A stretch of DNA of 64,000 nt from QHXW01 sp035297145 (GCA_035297145.1 DATGZN010000077.1:186001-250000), one strand, 5' to 3'. Numbered from the stretch's first letter, positions 1 through 8,320 are shown. Notes: generated by a model from the sequence alone, not told the origin. A program made the numbers and translations.

Positions 1-1018
1 CGAGCGCTGCCAACGCTTGCGGATATTGTTCCGCGGAGTTCTGGACGGCGGCCATCTCATTCCAGGCCTCCTTGGAATCCGGCTTGAGTTTCGCGGCCGC
101 GGCGAACTGATTGGCGGCCGGGACAAATTGCCGCGCCTCGCGCAGTTCCCGACCGTAGCGCATGTGCAAATCATAGCTCTCCGGTGCGGCCGCCATGGCC
201 TCGGCCAGTTGCGCCAGCCCTTTCTCGGAATCGTGGTTCATCTGGTACGCGGTGGCCAGCGCCAGGCGATTGGCAGGCGTCGGATCGTGTGCAGCGGCTT
301 TTTCCAGGTACGGAATCGCGTCCGCATAGCGCTTGGTTTCCATCAGCAGCTCTCCCAACCGCTCCTCTGTCGCCACGTTGCCAGGAAACTTCTGATAAAT
401 CGAAATGGCTTCTTCGGGCTGATGGTTCTGGTCATACAATCCCGCCAGTTCCACCAGCGCGTCGTTGAAGCTTGCGTCGAGCTCAGCAGCCTTTCGGAAG
501 TGCCCGGCAGCGTCCGCCAGGTGATTCTGTTTTGCCTGTGCGCGTGCCAATCCCAGCTCGGCCGCGGCCGACTTGGGATCCAACTCCGCCGCTGCTTGGT
601 AATGCGCTTCCGCCTGCGCCGCGTCACCCGATGCAAGCAGGGCCTCCGCCAGATGCCATTGCGGACGAAACTCTTTCGGCTTCAACTGCACCGCGGCGTC
701 GAGAAGCGCTACCGCCTCTGGTGCGCGCTTCATGCGAACCAGTAGGATGCCCAAATTCAGCTCAGCCTGATAAAGCCCAGGTTTCAGCGCGAGCGATTTC
801 TGGTATTCAGGTACGGCCTCGGCGTCCTTTCCAAGTAGGCTGTACGCAAGCGCGAGATGGAAATGCGCGGCGTAGTCCTGTGGATCCGATTGGATGGCCT
901 GCGAAAACAGTTGCGCGGCCCGATCGTACTGCTTACCGTCGAGTGCCTTCAGGCCCTCCGCCTCAAAATCCGTTGCGGGCGCGAACAGCAGAACGAGAAC
1001 GGCGCCCGTAGCCCACAT
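1..1018 (-). CDS. TPR-repeat protein, C-terminus beyond the window edge
   Basis: The reading frame is open from an ATG at 1018 to the left edge, so at least 339 residues are present and the C-terminus is missing. After a short hydrophobic N-terminus (about residues 1-14, a likely signal peptide) the protein is a run of 34-residue helical repeats with TPR spacing, with units such as AAHFHLALAYSLLGKDAEAV and LNLGILLVRMKRAPEAVALL. TPR arrays are protein-protein scaffolds, and in exported form they often belong to envelope or secretion complexes; no catalytic domain is visible. A -10-like TAAAAT (1025-1030) ends 6 nt before the ATG and no Shine-Dalgarno is present. The upstream side is occupied by a GGCAAAAG hairpin repeat. 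Partners and role are unknown. Confidence 0.85.
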   Translation of the reverse strand, partial: MWATGAVLVLLFAPATDFEAEGLKALDGKQYDRAAQLFSQAIQSDPQDYAAHFHLALAYSLLGKDAEAVPEYQKSLALKPGLYQAELNLGILLVRMKRAPEAVALLDAAVQLKPKEFRPQWHLAEALLASGDAAQAEAHYQAAAELDPKSAAAELGLARAQAKQNHLADAAGHFRKAAELDASFNDALVELAGLYDQNHQPEEAISIYQKFPGNVATEERLGELLMETKRYADAIPYLEKAAAHDPTPANRLALATAYQMNHDSEKGLAQLAEAMAAAPESYDLHMRYGRELREARQFVPAANQFAAAAKLKPDSKEAWNEMAAVQNSAEQYPQALAAL

Positions 1019-1035
1019 GCCCCCATTTTACCTTT

Positions 1036-1124
1036 AAGGCAAAAGGCAAAAGAGGGAAGGCAAAAGTCAAAAGGTGCCGTGCGTCCCTTTTGCCTTTTGA
1101 AATTTGCCTTTTGTCTTTTGCCTT
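1036..1124. repeat. GGCAAAAG inverted-repeat element, copy A
   Basis: The left arm is built of AAGGCAAAAG-like heptads and the right arm (1085-1124) of their complement (CTTTTGCCTTTTG), so the transcript could fold into a long imperfect hairpin. The 20-mer core GGCAAAAGAGGGAAGGCAAA is shared with the copies at 2715-2790 and 8229-8320. It lies between the 3' end of the chemoreceptor gene and the start of the TPR gene. It could act as a terminator or RNA-stabilising hairpin, or be a small dispersed repeat. Confidence 0.75.
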
Positions 1125-1134
1125 GCGCGATGTC

Positions 1135-2616
1135 TTAAGCCGCACCGACCAGCGTGGTGAGCTTTTGTGCGATCTCGTTGGTTGCGATGGCCTGCGCGCT
1201 CAATTGTTCACCGGCCGAGGCGCTTTGTTCCGCGTGCGCCGCCGCGGATTGTGTCACGGTTTCCATCTGGCCGATGGCTTTGGCGATCTGCTCGATGCCG
1301 CGCGCCTGCTCCGTGCTGCCCGTCTTCACCGCATCGACTAAGGTCTTGATCTCACCGACCTTAGCCGTGATGTCGTGGATGCCCTGCGCTACCAGGTCGA
1401 GCTTGGCTTTTCCATCGTGCGTCTTCGCGATGGATTCTTCAATCAGAGAAGCGGTATCCTTGGCGGCCTGGGCACTGCGCTGCGCTAGGTTGCGAACTTC
1501 GTTGGCGACCACGGCAAAGCCCATGCCGGCTTCGCCCGCGCGCGCCGCTTCCACCGCCGCATTGAGCGCCAGGATATTGGTCTGGAACGCAATCTCGTCG
1601 ATCACTTTGATAATCTTAGCGATCTTGTCGCTGGAGGCATTGATCTCCTGCATCGAGACGATCATCTGCGCCAGATGCCCATTGGCAGCGGTAACCAGAC
1701 CGGTGGCCTGCGTGGTCAGATCGGCGGCCGAACGCGAGCTTTCTGCATTTTTGTGAGTCATCGAGGTAATCTCGGCAGCCGATGCCGATGTCTCCTCGAG
1801 CGACGCGGCCTGTTCCGATGTCCCTTGTGCCAACGATTGCGCCGAGCTGGAAACCTGACTGGCCGCGCTGCTGACCTGCTCGGCACTGGCTGTCAGGTCA
1901 ACCGAGACTTCCCGCAGCAGGCGGCTGATTCCGTATACCACTAGTGGCAGCACAACGCTCACAACCAAGCTGAGACCAATCAGCAAAAAAGCCATCCACC
2001 GGCTTTCCGTCACGGTGGCGCCCGCGTCCTTGCCCGCCGCGATCATGACATCCCGCTGCCCGTCAGTCAGCATCTTCGCGGCTTTGTCAACCTCATCCAG
2101 GATCGGAGACATCTTGTCGCGGATGACCCCGTGCGCCTCCCCGTAGTCATTTCGTCCTACGTCCTGCAGAAATTCCTGGTAAAGCGGCCCCCATGCGGAA
2201 ACACCTGCGTCAATCGCCTGGAGCGCCTTCTTTCCGTTCGCGTCGGCTATGGCCGGCCGCAATTCGGCAACGTGTTCCTTGATTTGCGCAGCCAGGGCTG
2301 TAAATTCACGGCCGTTACTCTCAAAGCCATCCATCGTGTGGCAGGTAGTACACTCCATACCGGAATTTACCGTACCTTCCAAGCGTTTGATGTGACTCAC
2401 CACATACGTGAGTTGGGCAAACTTCGCCTGTTCGATCGTTTCGTGCAGGGCCAGGCGCACGGTGCCGACCAGGTCCATCGTGCGGGCGGTGTTCGCGGTG
2501 AGCGCTGCGCCCAGCCGGCCGATCGCGTGCAGCGAATACCAACTCAGCCCCAGCGTCAGAGCCAGCATCACTCCGAAGCCAGTCATCAGTTTCTTGCCGA
2601 TTGTCCAGGATTTCAT
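1135..2616 (-). CDS. methyl-accepting chemotaxis protein with c-type heme motif
   Basis: A 493-residue chemoreceptor. Residues 10-28 form a first membrane segment, about 30-205 a periplasmic sensor region, and about 207-229 a second membrane segment. The rest is a long coiled coil with the highly conserved MCP hairpin tip (IDEIAFQTNILALNAAVEAA) that contacts CheA and CheW. The sensor region contains C89-T-T-C92-H93, the CxxCH signature for covalent heme c attachment. Heme-c chemoreceptors are known in Desulfovibrio and Geobacter as redox or oxygen sensors, so a redox or gas signal is likely here. No HAMP domain is visible between the second membrane segment and the signalling coiled coil, which is unusual for a transmembrane MCP. 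No che genes are in the window, but motAB lie 6 kb away. Confidence 0.9.
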   Translation of the reverse strand: MKSWTIGKKLMTGFGVMLALTLGLSWYSLHAIGRLGAALTANTARTMDLVGTVRLALHETIEQAKFAQLTYVVSHIKRLEGTVNSGMECTTCHTMDGFESNGREFTALAAQIKEHVAELRPAIADANGKKALQAIDAGVSAWGPLYQEFLQDVGRNDYGEAHGVIRDKMSPILDEVDKAAKMLTDGQRDVMIAAGKDAGATVTESRWMAFLLIGLSLVVSVVLPLVVYGISRLLREVSVDLTASAEQVSSAASQVSSSAQSLAQGTSEQAASLEETSASAAEITSMTHKNAESSRSAADLTTQATGLVTAANGHLAQMIVSMQEINASSDKIAKIIKVIDEIAFQTNILALNAAVEAARAGEAGMGFAVVANEVRNLAQRSAQAAKDTASLIEESIAKTHDGKAKLDLVAQGIHDITAKVGEIKTLVDAVKTGSTEQARGIEQIAKAIGQMETVTQSAAAHAEQSASAGEQLSAQAIATNEIAQKLTTLVGAA

Positions 2617-2714
2617 TCGAGAACCTATTCAGGGGATGACGCGCGCAGGTTTCGCCCGACAACGCATCTCAAAATACTCATCGGCAGAAGAATGAGGAGG
2701 CTATAGACATCGTC

Positions 2715-2790
2715 AAGGCAAAAGGCAAAAGAGGGAAGGCAAAGGGCAAGAGTTTCCGGCAACGGGCGTTCCCTCTTGACCTTTGCCTTA
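2715..2790. repeat. GGCAAAAG inverted-repeat element, copy B
   Basis: Left arm 2715-2751, right arm 2771-2790. The left arm begins with 29 bases identical to copy A. The right arm runs into the TAA stop codon (2788-2790, minus strand) of the sigma-factor gene, so the element sits exactly at that gene's 3' end and upstream of the chemoreceptor gene. The position fits a transcription-end hairpin. Confidence 0.75.
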
Positions 2791-4017
2791 CGTCCCGTTC
2801 TCGCACTCCCCCAGCCGCCGCCGCAAGAACCGCCGCTCCGGCTCTGAGCACGGACACGCCAGCGCCTCGCGAAAGCACGCCGCCGCTTCTGAGCGCCGTC
2901 CCAGTTCCATCAAAAGATGTCCGCGCACCGCCAGCCGCAGATAGTAGTCGCGCAGCTTGGGGTCATTCTCCAGCGGATCGATGCTCTCCAGCGCCTCCCC
3001 GGCGCCGCGCACCTTGGCCACGGCCACCGCGCGGTTCAACGTCACCACTGGAGATGCATTGATCGCAACAAGCTGATCGTACAATTTGAGAATCAACGGC
3101 CAATCCGTCGATTGCGCGGCAGCCGCCCGCGCATGCGTCGCCGCAATTGCTGCCTGCACGTGATACTCGGTAGCTTCCTCCCCTGTCATCGACTGGTCAA
3201 AGTGGTGAAATCCAAGCGCGATCAACTGCCCGTCCCATCGCCCCCGATCCTGATCGTCCAATAGAATCAAGTCGCCCGCCTCATCCACGCGAGCCGGCAA
3301 CCGCGCGGCCCCGAGCGCCATCAGCGCGATCAGCGCATGCACCCGTGGCTCGGCAATCGACGAGGCTGCCAACAGACCTCCCAACCGCAGCGCCTCAATA
3401 CAAAGGTCCTGCCGGATCAGCTCCTCGCCCTCATGCGCCGCGTAACCTTCATTGAACAGGAAATACAAAACTTCCAGTACAGAGTCGAGGCGCCGCCGCA
3501 ACTCTGGCCCGCGCGGCATCTCGAGCGTTAGCCCCTGATCGCGAATCTGCCGCTTCGCGCGCACCAGCCTTTGCGCGATGGCCGCTTCATCGGCCAAAAA
3601 CGCACGCGCAATTTCGCGCACGCTGAAGCCGCCCACCGTCTTCAGGCTTAACGCCACGCTGGCATCCCGCGCAATTCCCGGATGGCAGCACATGAAGATC
3701 ATGCGCAGCTCGTCGTCGCGCAGTTGCTCTTCCAGGTCGGGATCGCTGTCGACAAAGACCGCCGAACGGGTGAGTTCGCGGACGATCGCCTCTGTCTTAT
3801 CACCCAGGATCCGTCGATGACGAATCGCGTCGATCGCGACATTCTGCGCCACGCGAAAAAGCCATGCCGCGGCGTTCTCCGGCACGCCCTGATGGGGCCA
3901 TACCTGGAGAGCGCGCAGCATGGCTTCCTGCACGGTCTCTTCGGCAAGATCGATCTGCGCCGGGCCCAGCAAACGCGCCAGGTGCGCCACGATGCGGCCC
4001 GCTTGATGCCGGAACAA
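2788..4017 (-). CDS. ECF42-type RNA polymerase sigma factor with C-terminal helical domain
   Basis: A 409-residue protein, twice the length of a minimal ECF sigma factor. Sigma region 2 is at the N-terminus (LAEETVQEAMLRALQVWP, then NVAIDAIRHRR), and a sigma region 4 helix-turn-helix lies near residues 120-165 (FSVREIARAFLADEAAIAQR). A long C-terminal domain follows, starting around RRRLDSVLEVLYFLFNEGYA, of the DUF6596/TPR kind found in ECF42. ECF42 sigma factors are usually encoded beside DGPF proteins, as here, and lack an anti-sigma factor, the C-terminal extension being needed for activity. The start used is a TTG; no ATG or GTG lies in frame between the DGPF stop codon and this point, so a start closer to that stop on a rare codon is possible. 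Third gene of a minus-strand operon. Confidence 0.85.
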   Translation of the reverse strand: MFRHQAGRIVAHLARLLGPAQIDLAEETVQEAMLRALQVWPHQGVPENAAAWLFRVAQNVAIDAIRHRRILGDKTEAIVRELTRSAVFVDSDPDLEEQLRDDELRMIFMCCHPGIARDASVALSLKTVGGFSVREIARAFLADEAAIAQRLVRAKRQIRDQGLTLEMPRGPELRRRLDSVLEVLYFLFNEGYAAHEGEELIRQDLCIEALRLGGLLAASSIAEPRVHALIALMALGAARLPARVDEAGDLILLDDQDRGRWDGQLIALGFHHFDQSMTGEEATEYHVQAAIAATHARAAAAQSTDWPLILKLYDQLVAINASPVVTLNRAVAVAKVRGAGEALESIDPLENDPKLRDYYLRLAVRGHLLMELGRRSEAAACFREALACPCSEPERRFLRRRLGECENGT

Positions 4018-4052
4018 ATGCTCCAGCAGAGGCCCTGTCTCGGAACTGGTAC

Positions 4053-4403
4053 CTATGTCCCCCAGACCTTCCTCACTTCGATCGTGCCCCCGTGCTCCAA
4101 ATGCGGGTGATCGAGCGACCGCTTCACGGCTTCGTCATAATCCGCCGCTTCAATCGTGTAATAGCCGCCCAGCACTTCTTTCGTCTCGCTGAACGGCCCG
4201 TCGGTGGTGCGAGGTTTGCCGCCGCGCTCGCCGCGCATCACCTTGCCCGTGTCCTCGGCCAGCCGCTTGAAATCCACCATGAACGGCTTCTTCCCCCAGG
4301 CCATGTATTTCTCCACGGCCTTCTGCATCTCCTCCGGGCTCATCTTCTGGAATTGCGCAATGTTCGCCGGATTGTCATAAAGCAATAGCATAAATGTCGA
4401 CAT
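4053..4403 (-). CDS. DGPF/YCII-related protein
   Basis: A 116-residue single-domain protein of the YCII superfamily with the diagnostic TDGPFSETKE segment around residues 67-76. These are small ferredoxin-like-fold proteins of unknown chemistry that occur in one operon with ECF41/ECF42-type sigma factors. The start is well supported: AGGAGA lies 7 nt before the ATG. It follows the secreted protein gene by 9 nt and precedes the sigma-factor gene by about 35 nt, so all three are probably one transcript. A regulatory partnership with the sigma factor is inferred from this association; no catalytic role can be read. Confidence 0.85.
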   Translation of the reverse strand: MSTFMLLLYDNPANIAQFQKMSPEEMQKAVEKYMAWGKKPFMVDFKRLAEDTGKVMRGERGGKPRTTDGPFSETKEVLGGYYTIEAADYDEAVKRSLDHPHLEHGGTIEVRKVWGT

Positions 4404-4412
4404 GGTTTTCTC

Positions 4413-4916
4413 CTATCGTACGCGAGTGTACTCCGCGCTCTCCGTGAATTTCTGGGCGCCGTTCTCGTAAAACGCCCACTCTGTTTTCAGGTGGTCGGTG
4501 TCCACAAAGTGGATCTTGGCACTGTGCATATGCCCCCCACCCGCCGCCAGGTTCGTTGCGTCGAGGAACTCGAACTCCAGTTTGCCCGACTCCACGTCGA
4601 ACGCCCTCGCCCGCATGCGCGGCTGATTCCCCGCCATGCAGTAATGCGTCAGGACCAGGCGGTCGCCGTCCAGATGATAGACCGTCAACATCGCCGGCAT
4701 TTTCTCGCCCGTCTCTTTCTCCACCAGTGCCGTTCCACCGGCAATTAGTTCGTAACTCAGATGGGCTTTGCCCATCTGTGTGTTGGCTTCCCACTCTCCC
4801 ACCAGCGTTTTGAGACGGGCAAAAGCTGCGGCGTCGCTGGATTGTTCAGTTTTTGGCCCGGCGTGGACCGTGGCGGCCAGCACCAAACCTGCGATCAGAA
4901 AATAGTGTCGTTTCAT
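4413..4916 (-). CDS. exported beta-rich protein, DUF1579-like
   Basis: A 167-residue protein. The start is set at 4916 because AAAGGAC precedes that ATG at the right distance and a signal peptide follows (MKRHYFLIAGLVLAATVHAG); an in-frame ATG 69 nt upstream would put 23 unlikely residues ahead of it. The mature part has the pattern LKTLVGEWEAN ... LVEKETGEKMPAMLTVYHLD, recalling the DUF1579/lipocalin-like beta-barrel proteins that Acidobacteria encode near ECF sigma and DGPF genes. First gene of the operon with DGPF and sigma factor. It may bind a small hydrophobic ligand; this is inference from fold resemblance only. Confidence 0.75.
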   Translation of the reverse strand: MKRHYFLIAGLVLAATVHAGPKTEQSSDAAAFARLKTLVGEWEANTQMGKAHLSYELIAGGTALVEKETGEKMPAMLTVYHLDGDRLVLTHYCMAGNQPRMRARAFDVESGKLEFEFLDATNLAAGGGHMHSAKIHFVDTDHLKTEWAFYENGAQKFTESAEYTRVR

Positions 4917-5007
4917 CGGTTTGTCCTTTCGGTGTTGTGTTGCTGCGATGGAATAACGAACGAGGGCGACGGAAATCGACAACAAGCCGACGAAAAAATT
5001 CAGGAGC

Positions 5008-5107
5008 TCACGCTGCTTTGACCGTCAGCTTCATGCCGACTCTCTTCTGCAAGACTTGCAGAATTGCAAAGAAGTTGACTGTCCCGAAATGTTCTTGTCA
5101 GTGCCAT
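5008..5107 (-). pseudogene. decayed addiction-module antidote (HTH) remnant
   Basis: On the minus strand an ATG at 5107 opens MALTRTFRD, which resembles the first residues of the addiction-module antidote proteins that pair with HigB-like killers. In another frame the following bases read VNFFAILQVLQKRVGMKLTVKAA-stop (last residues shown in parts: VNFFAILQVLQKRVG, MKLTVKAA), which resembles the C-terminal end of the same family. The central helix-turn-helix is missing and the two ends are out of frame, so this looks like an internally deleted, frameshifted relic. The match is short, hence the modest confidence. Confidence 0.35.
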
Positions 5108-5153
5108 TTTCTATGCTCCGTGTCGCCGCCGTCGTCGGCGTCAGGTCCGGAAG

Positions 5154-7010
5154 TCAAGGCCCGACGATCAAATCCACCTGGTCATGAAAGCTATCCGCCG
5201 TCTGGATCGCCAGCGGAAACGGCCCCGTCGCCGTCACATTGAGATCCGGCGGCACAACCACATTCATCACATACAGTCCCGGATAGTCCGGCGCCAGTCC
5301 CTGAAAGAGGATTTTCGCCGGCTGCCCGCCCACCAGCACGTTCACCGGCGCGGTCACCACGCTCAGCGGAGTTATCCCACCGGCCGTCCCGTCTGCGACC
5401 ATCGGCGTTACCGCACCCAATCCGGTCAGGAAGATCGACACAATCTCCCCGCGCTTCGCGGGATGTGCCGCCGTCACAATCGAGTAATCCAGATGCAGCA
5501 CCGCCGCCGGGCCGATCCCCGTGCCGTTCAACGAGAAAATGGCCGGCGCCGTCGGTGCCACCGGCACCTCTACGGCGTTCGAAACAGTGCCGTTGTTATT
5601 CACCACGATGGTCGCCGTCGGTCCTGCCGTTGTGTCGGGCACCAGCACGTATAGGAGCGTAGGGCTGATGGATCGCACCGGCGCCGCAACTTTATCGATG
5701 GTTACCGACACGCCCGCCACCGAATCCGGATACGGTGGCTCCACCGCCTGCGTGGACGGCGCCAGGTTCGTCCCTTCCAGCGCCACGTACTCGCCGGGGC
5801 AAATCGAGTCGATGGCCGGCGCAAATCCTGCGCCATTCAAGACCCCCAACGGATTCAGAAAAACGCCAGTGCCCGATAACGACGGTCGCCCGACTCCCAA
5901 GTAAATCTCATAACCCGCTGCGTCGCTCGTATTGTCCGACGTGCCGGCAAATCCGGCGCCGCCTGCACCCACCGCCACGCTGGTCAGCTCCGCCGTACCC
6001 AACCCGCCGCTGCTTAGCGTGAATGTCTCGGCGCCGGTGAAGTCGTACGTCAGCGCGCCCGCCGGCTGCAATTGATGCTCACGGCGCGTGAAAGTCAACT
6101 TCGAAGCGCCGTCGGCATAGAGCGATCCCGTGTACGCGCTCGCATTGCCCGAACTTTCGAAGCGCAGCCCGGCGTTCCAAAAGTACTGGCTCCACGTGAT
6201 CCCGCTGCCGGCCAGAAAGCCCACGAAGATGTCCTGCACCGACCCGTCAGTTGATCCGCCGAGAATCACGCTCCCGTTCGCGGACGAATAAATGGTTTTG
6301 TTTCCGCTGACCAGTTGCGTCGTAGCGTCGAAGCCGGATTCGAGCGGAAAGCTGGCCGGCACGCTTCCAGCGGATTCGACCGCGTAGGTCGCGCCGGCAA
6401 CGGTCTGGGTCACCGGCTGGCCCAGCGATAAGTTGGCGCTGTGGCCGTTTACCGTAATTGTGTTGAACGACCCCTGACCGTTGCCTTGCAACTGGAACTG
6501 TGCACTGCTCACGAGCGCCGCCGAGGCGAACGGAAATGCCAGCGTGCTCACCCAATACCCGCCATTCAGCGGTGCGGTCGACGCGCCGGCCGGCGCCTGG
6601 ATTGCCACCAGCAGATCAAATGTATTGCCCGCGCCGTCGGTACTGGACCCCACGAGCATGCCTTCGTTCGCGGTCACGCTGCCCCACCGCGCGTTCAACA
6701 TGAGCGCACTGTCTTGCGGATTGGTGAGCGTAACGACACCGGCCGGGCTGACCGAGTAGCTTCCCGTGCCACCCAGTGGCGCCGGAGGCGCCGTGCCCAC
6801 CGCGGATTGCCCTGAAAATAAGAAACTCCCGTTGCCGGCGAACTGCATTACCCCCCAGAGGCTGCGAATATCGGTGATATTAGCCGAATTATCCGTGACG
6901 AATAGCAATTGGCGGAAGAAATATTTGCCTGATAGCGTCTGATTGTTCAAAGTCTGGCCCATCAGGCCAGCCGTCACCAGCAGTATCCCAACCCCGCAGC
7001 GAATTGCCAT
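5154..7010 (-). CDS. secreted protein with Solibacter-type C-terminal domain (TIGR03437-like)
   Basis: A 618-residue exported protein: signal peptide (IRCGVGILLVTAGLMGQT), a long serine/glycine/alanine-rich beta-repeat region, then a C-terminal domain of about 225 residues beginning at LGVLNGAGFAPAIDSICPGE. That domain has the features of the family first defined in Solibacter usitatus: 'SICPGEYVALEGTNL', 'VSIFLTGLG' and a closing 'GPFPLAIQTAD'. It resembles bacterial Ig-like/IPT folds and is attached to many exported proteins in this lineage, so it is the best taxonomic marker in the window. A -10-like TAGAAT (7017-7022) ends 6 nt before the ATG. Function unknown; a surface or secreted adhesive role is inferred. 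Confidence 0.85.
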   Translation of the reverse strand: MAIRCGVGILLVTAGLMGQTLNNQTLSGKYFFRQLLFVTDNSANITDIRSLWGVMQFAGNGSFLFSGQSAVGTAPPAPLGGTGSYSVSPAGVVTLTNPQDSALMLNARWGSVTANEGMLVGSSTDGAGNTFDLLVAIQAPAGASTAPLNGGYWVSTLAFPFASAALVSSAQFQLQGNGQGSFNTITVNGHSANLSLGQPVTQTVAGATYAVESAGSVPASFPLESGFDATTQLVSGNKTIYSSANGSVILGGSTDGSVQDIFVGFLAGSGITWSQYFWNAGLRFESSGNASAYTGSLYADGASKLTFTRREHQLQPAGALTYDFTGAETFTLSSGGLGTAELTSVAVGAGGAGFAGTSDNTSDAAGYEIYLGVGRPSLSGTGVFLNPLGVLNGAGFAPAIDSICPGEYVALEGTNLAPSTQAVEPPYPDSVAGVSVTIDKVAAPVRSISPTLLYVLVPDTTAGPTATIVVNNNGTVSNAVEVPVAPTAPAIFSLNGTGIGPAAVLHLDYSIVTAAHPAKRGEIVSIFLTGLGAVTPMVADGTAGGITPLSVVTAPVNVLVGGQPAKILFQGLAPDYPGLYVMNVVVPPDLNVTATGPFPLAIQTADSFHDQVDLIVGP

Positions 7011-7046
7011 CAGGACATTCTATCGGGAACCGCCCGTTCCGTGCCC

Positions 7047-7778
7047 TTACTGCGCCGCCGGTTTTTTCGCATCGGGTTTGGCGAACACCGCGTCATCGAT
7101 GGGCGCGTTGAATCGCACTTCGCTCAGCTTGCGATTCCACTTCAATTGCGCGCTCGAGAAACTCGCGCCGAACGCAAATCGCAGCGTGCCCACCGGTCTG
7201 TAGTCTCCAATCAGAATGCTGTATGAAGTCTCCGGCTTCCCCGTCTCGGTATCGAACCGGATCATCTCGCCTTTCCCCGTATCGAAATACCATCGGTACC
7301 TTGCCCCGTCGAGCGTAGCTTCGAGCACCCATGCATCCTGCCCGTCGACGGTCTCACGGTCCTTGATCTTGATTCCCGGATAGTACTCCTTCAGCTTGAT
7401 CGGCCAGTGCGGATCGCTCCGCCGCACCATATCGGATAGCTGCTGGCCGGTCATCTGCCGCAATCCGGCCTGCGGATTCTCCGACCATGCCGTCGTCCCA
7501 TCGCAAACCATCCGAACCGTTCCGAATCCCTCAATTTCCGTGACAGCCGCCAGCCGATTCGGCCTTTGGAAGTACTCGGTCGTTGTCCCCGAGGCGCCAA
7601 AATCCGGAAAATCGATGGTTCCCTTGATCACCACCGACGTGGTTTTCTCATATTCCGCCTTCCCGCCAAGCGCCTGCGCATAGCGGTCAAGAACCGCATC
7701 GAGGGATGGCGGCGGCTGCTGCGCCCTTAGAATCGGCGCGCTAAACGCAACAACCCACAACACTATGACCGGTCTCAT
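7047..7778 (-). CDS. exported outer-membrane lipoprotein-sorting-like protein
   Basis: A 243-residue protein. The ATG at 7778 is preferred over an in-frame one at 7898 because it begins a clear signal peptide (MRPVIVLWVVAFSAPILRAQ) and has GAGGCGA upstream. The mature part (LDAVLDRYAQALGGKAEYEK, ATTEYFQRPNRLAAVT-like strands, RETVDGQDAWVLEAT, RYRWYFDTGKGEMIRFDTET) resembles the LolA/LolB-like or DUF4292-type beta-barrel half that carries lipophilic ligands in the periplasm. Many acidobacterial paralogues of this type exist and their ligands are unknown. The gene stands alone, 37 nt downstream of nothing co-oriented except the TIGR03437 gene that follows. Confidence 0.7.
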   Translation of the reverse strand: MRPVIVLWVVAFSAPILRAQQPPPSLDAVLDRYAQALGGKAEYEKTTSVVIKGTIDFPDFGASGTTTEYFQRPNRLAAVTEIEGFGTVRMVCDGTTAWSENPQAGLRQMTGQQLSDMVRRSDPHWPIKLKEYYPGIKIKDRETVDGQDAWVLEATLDGARYRWYFDTGKGEMIRFDTETGKPETSYSILIGDYRPVGTLRFAFGASFSSAQLKWNRKLSEVRFNAPIDDAVFAKPDAKKPAAQ

Positions 7779-7814
7779 CGTCGAATCGCCTCGCTCTGCC
7801 TCACGATTGTATAT

Positions 7815-7854
7815 GTAGCGCGGGGACACGCGCAGTCTGCGGGTACCTGCGGCC
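7815..7854 (+). repeat. 40-bp dispersed repeat, copy 1
   Basis: Begins GTAGCGCGGGGACACGCG and ends GGGTACCTGCGGCC. It matches the element at 10260-10299 at 36 of 40 positions and the complement of 22974-23012 closely. It lies between divergently transcribed genes. Confidence 0.7.
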
Positions 7855-7920
7855 GTACTCCCAAATAGTGGCGATGCGCCGCTTGACCCAACCGGCATCC
7901 GAGCGATATGGTGTTACGCA

Positions 7921-8226
7921 TTGAAGAAACATACCCGAGAGAAGTTGCACGCACGGTTGCTTGGTCTGGAGTACCGCCAGCAGGCGCGGGAGCAGCAGCG
8001 GTCAGAGCGCCAGAAAGCCTACCGCATTGCCGCGATGATGCGGGAGCAGGGAACCCTGCGCGGAGCCCGCAAATACTTCGAGCTGAAATCCATTCCCTAC
8101 CACGAATCGGTCGATGCGGCCACCGGGCGCCACGAGCTGACCGTTCCCCGGCAAATCACCCTATCCTACGATGCCGAAGGACGGTTCCTCTCCAGCCGTC
8201 CTCCCGGTCTGAGCGCCGGCCGCTGA
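7921..8226 (+). CDS. small charged helical protein, unknown function
   Basis: A 101-residue reading frame starting at TTG. The N-terminal half is rich in Arg, Lys, Glu and Gln (LHARLLGLEYRQQAREQQRS) and would form a charged helix or short coiled coil; the C-terminal half (YFELKSIPYHESVDAATG, VPRQITLSYDAEGRFLS) looks like beta-strands. No family is recognised. A TATGGT hexamer ends 8 nt before the TTG, consistent with leaderless starts elsewhere in the window, but an internal ATG could also be used. A competing frame (7908-8327) has poorer, arginine/proline-biased composition and was not chosen. Confidence 0.5.
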   Translation: MKKHTREKLHARLLGLEYRQQAREQQRSERQKAYRIAAMMREQGTLRGARKYFELKSIPYHESVDAATGRHELTVPRQITLSYDAEGRFLSSRPPGLSAGR

Positions 8227-8228
8227 AG

Positions 8229-8320
8229 AAGGCAAAAGGCAAAAGTCAAAGGGCAAAAGGAAGCCCCATCCTCCAATTTTGCCTTTTGCCTTCCCTCTTT
8301 TGCCTTTTGCTTTTTGCTCC
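8229..8320. repeat. GGCAAAAG inverted-repeat element, copy C
   Basis: Left arm AAGGCAAAAGGCAAAAGTC from 8229, right arm TTTTGCCTTTTGCCTTCCC to 8320. The shared 20-mer core is here in the right arm, inverted relative to copies A and B. It lies between a small plus-strand gene and motA, in a position suited to ending the first transcript. Confidence 0.75.
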
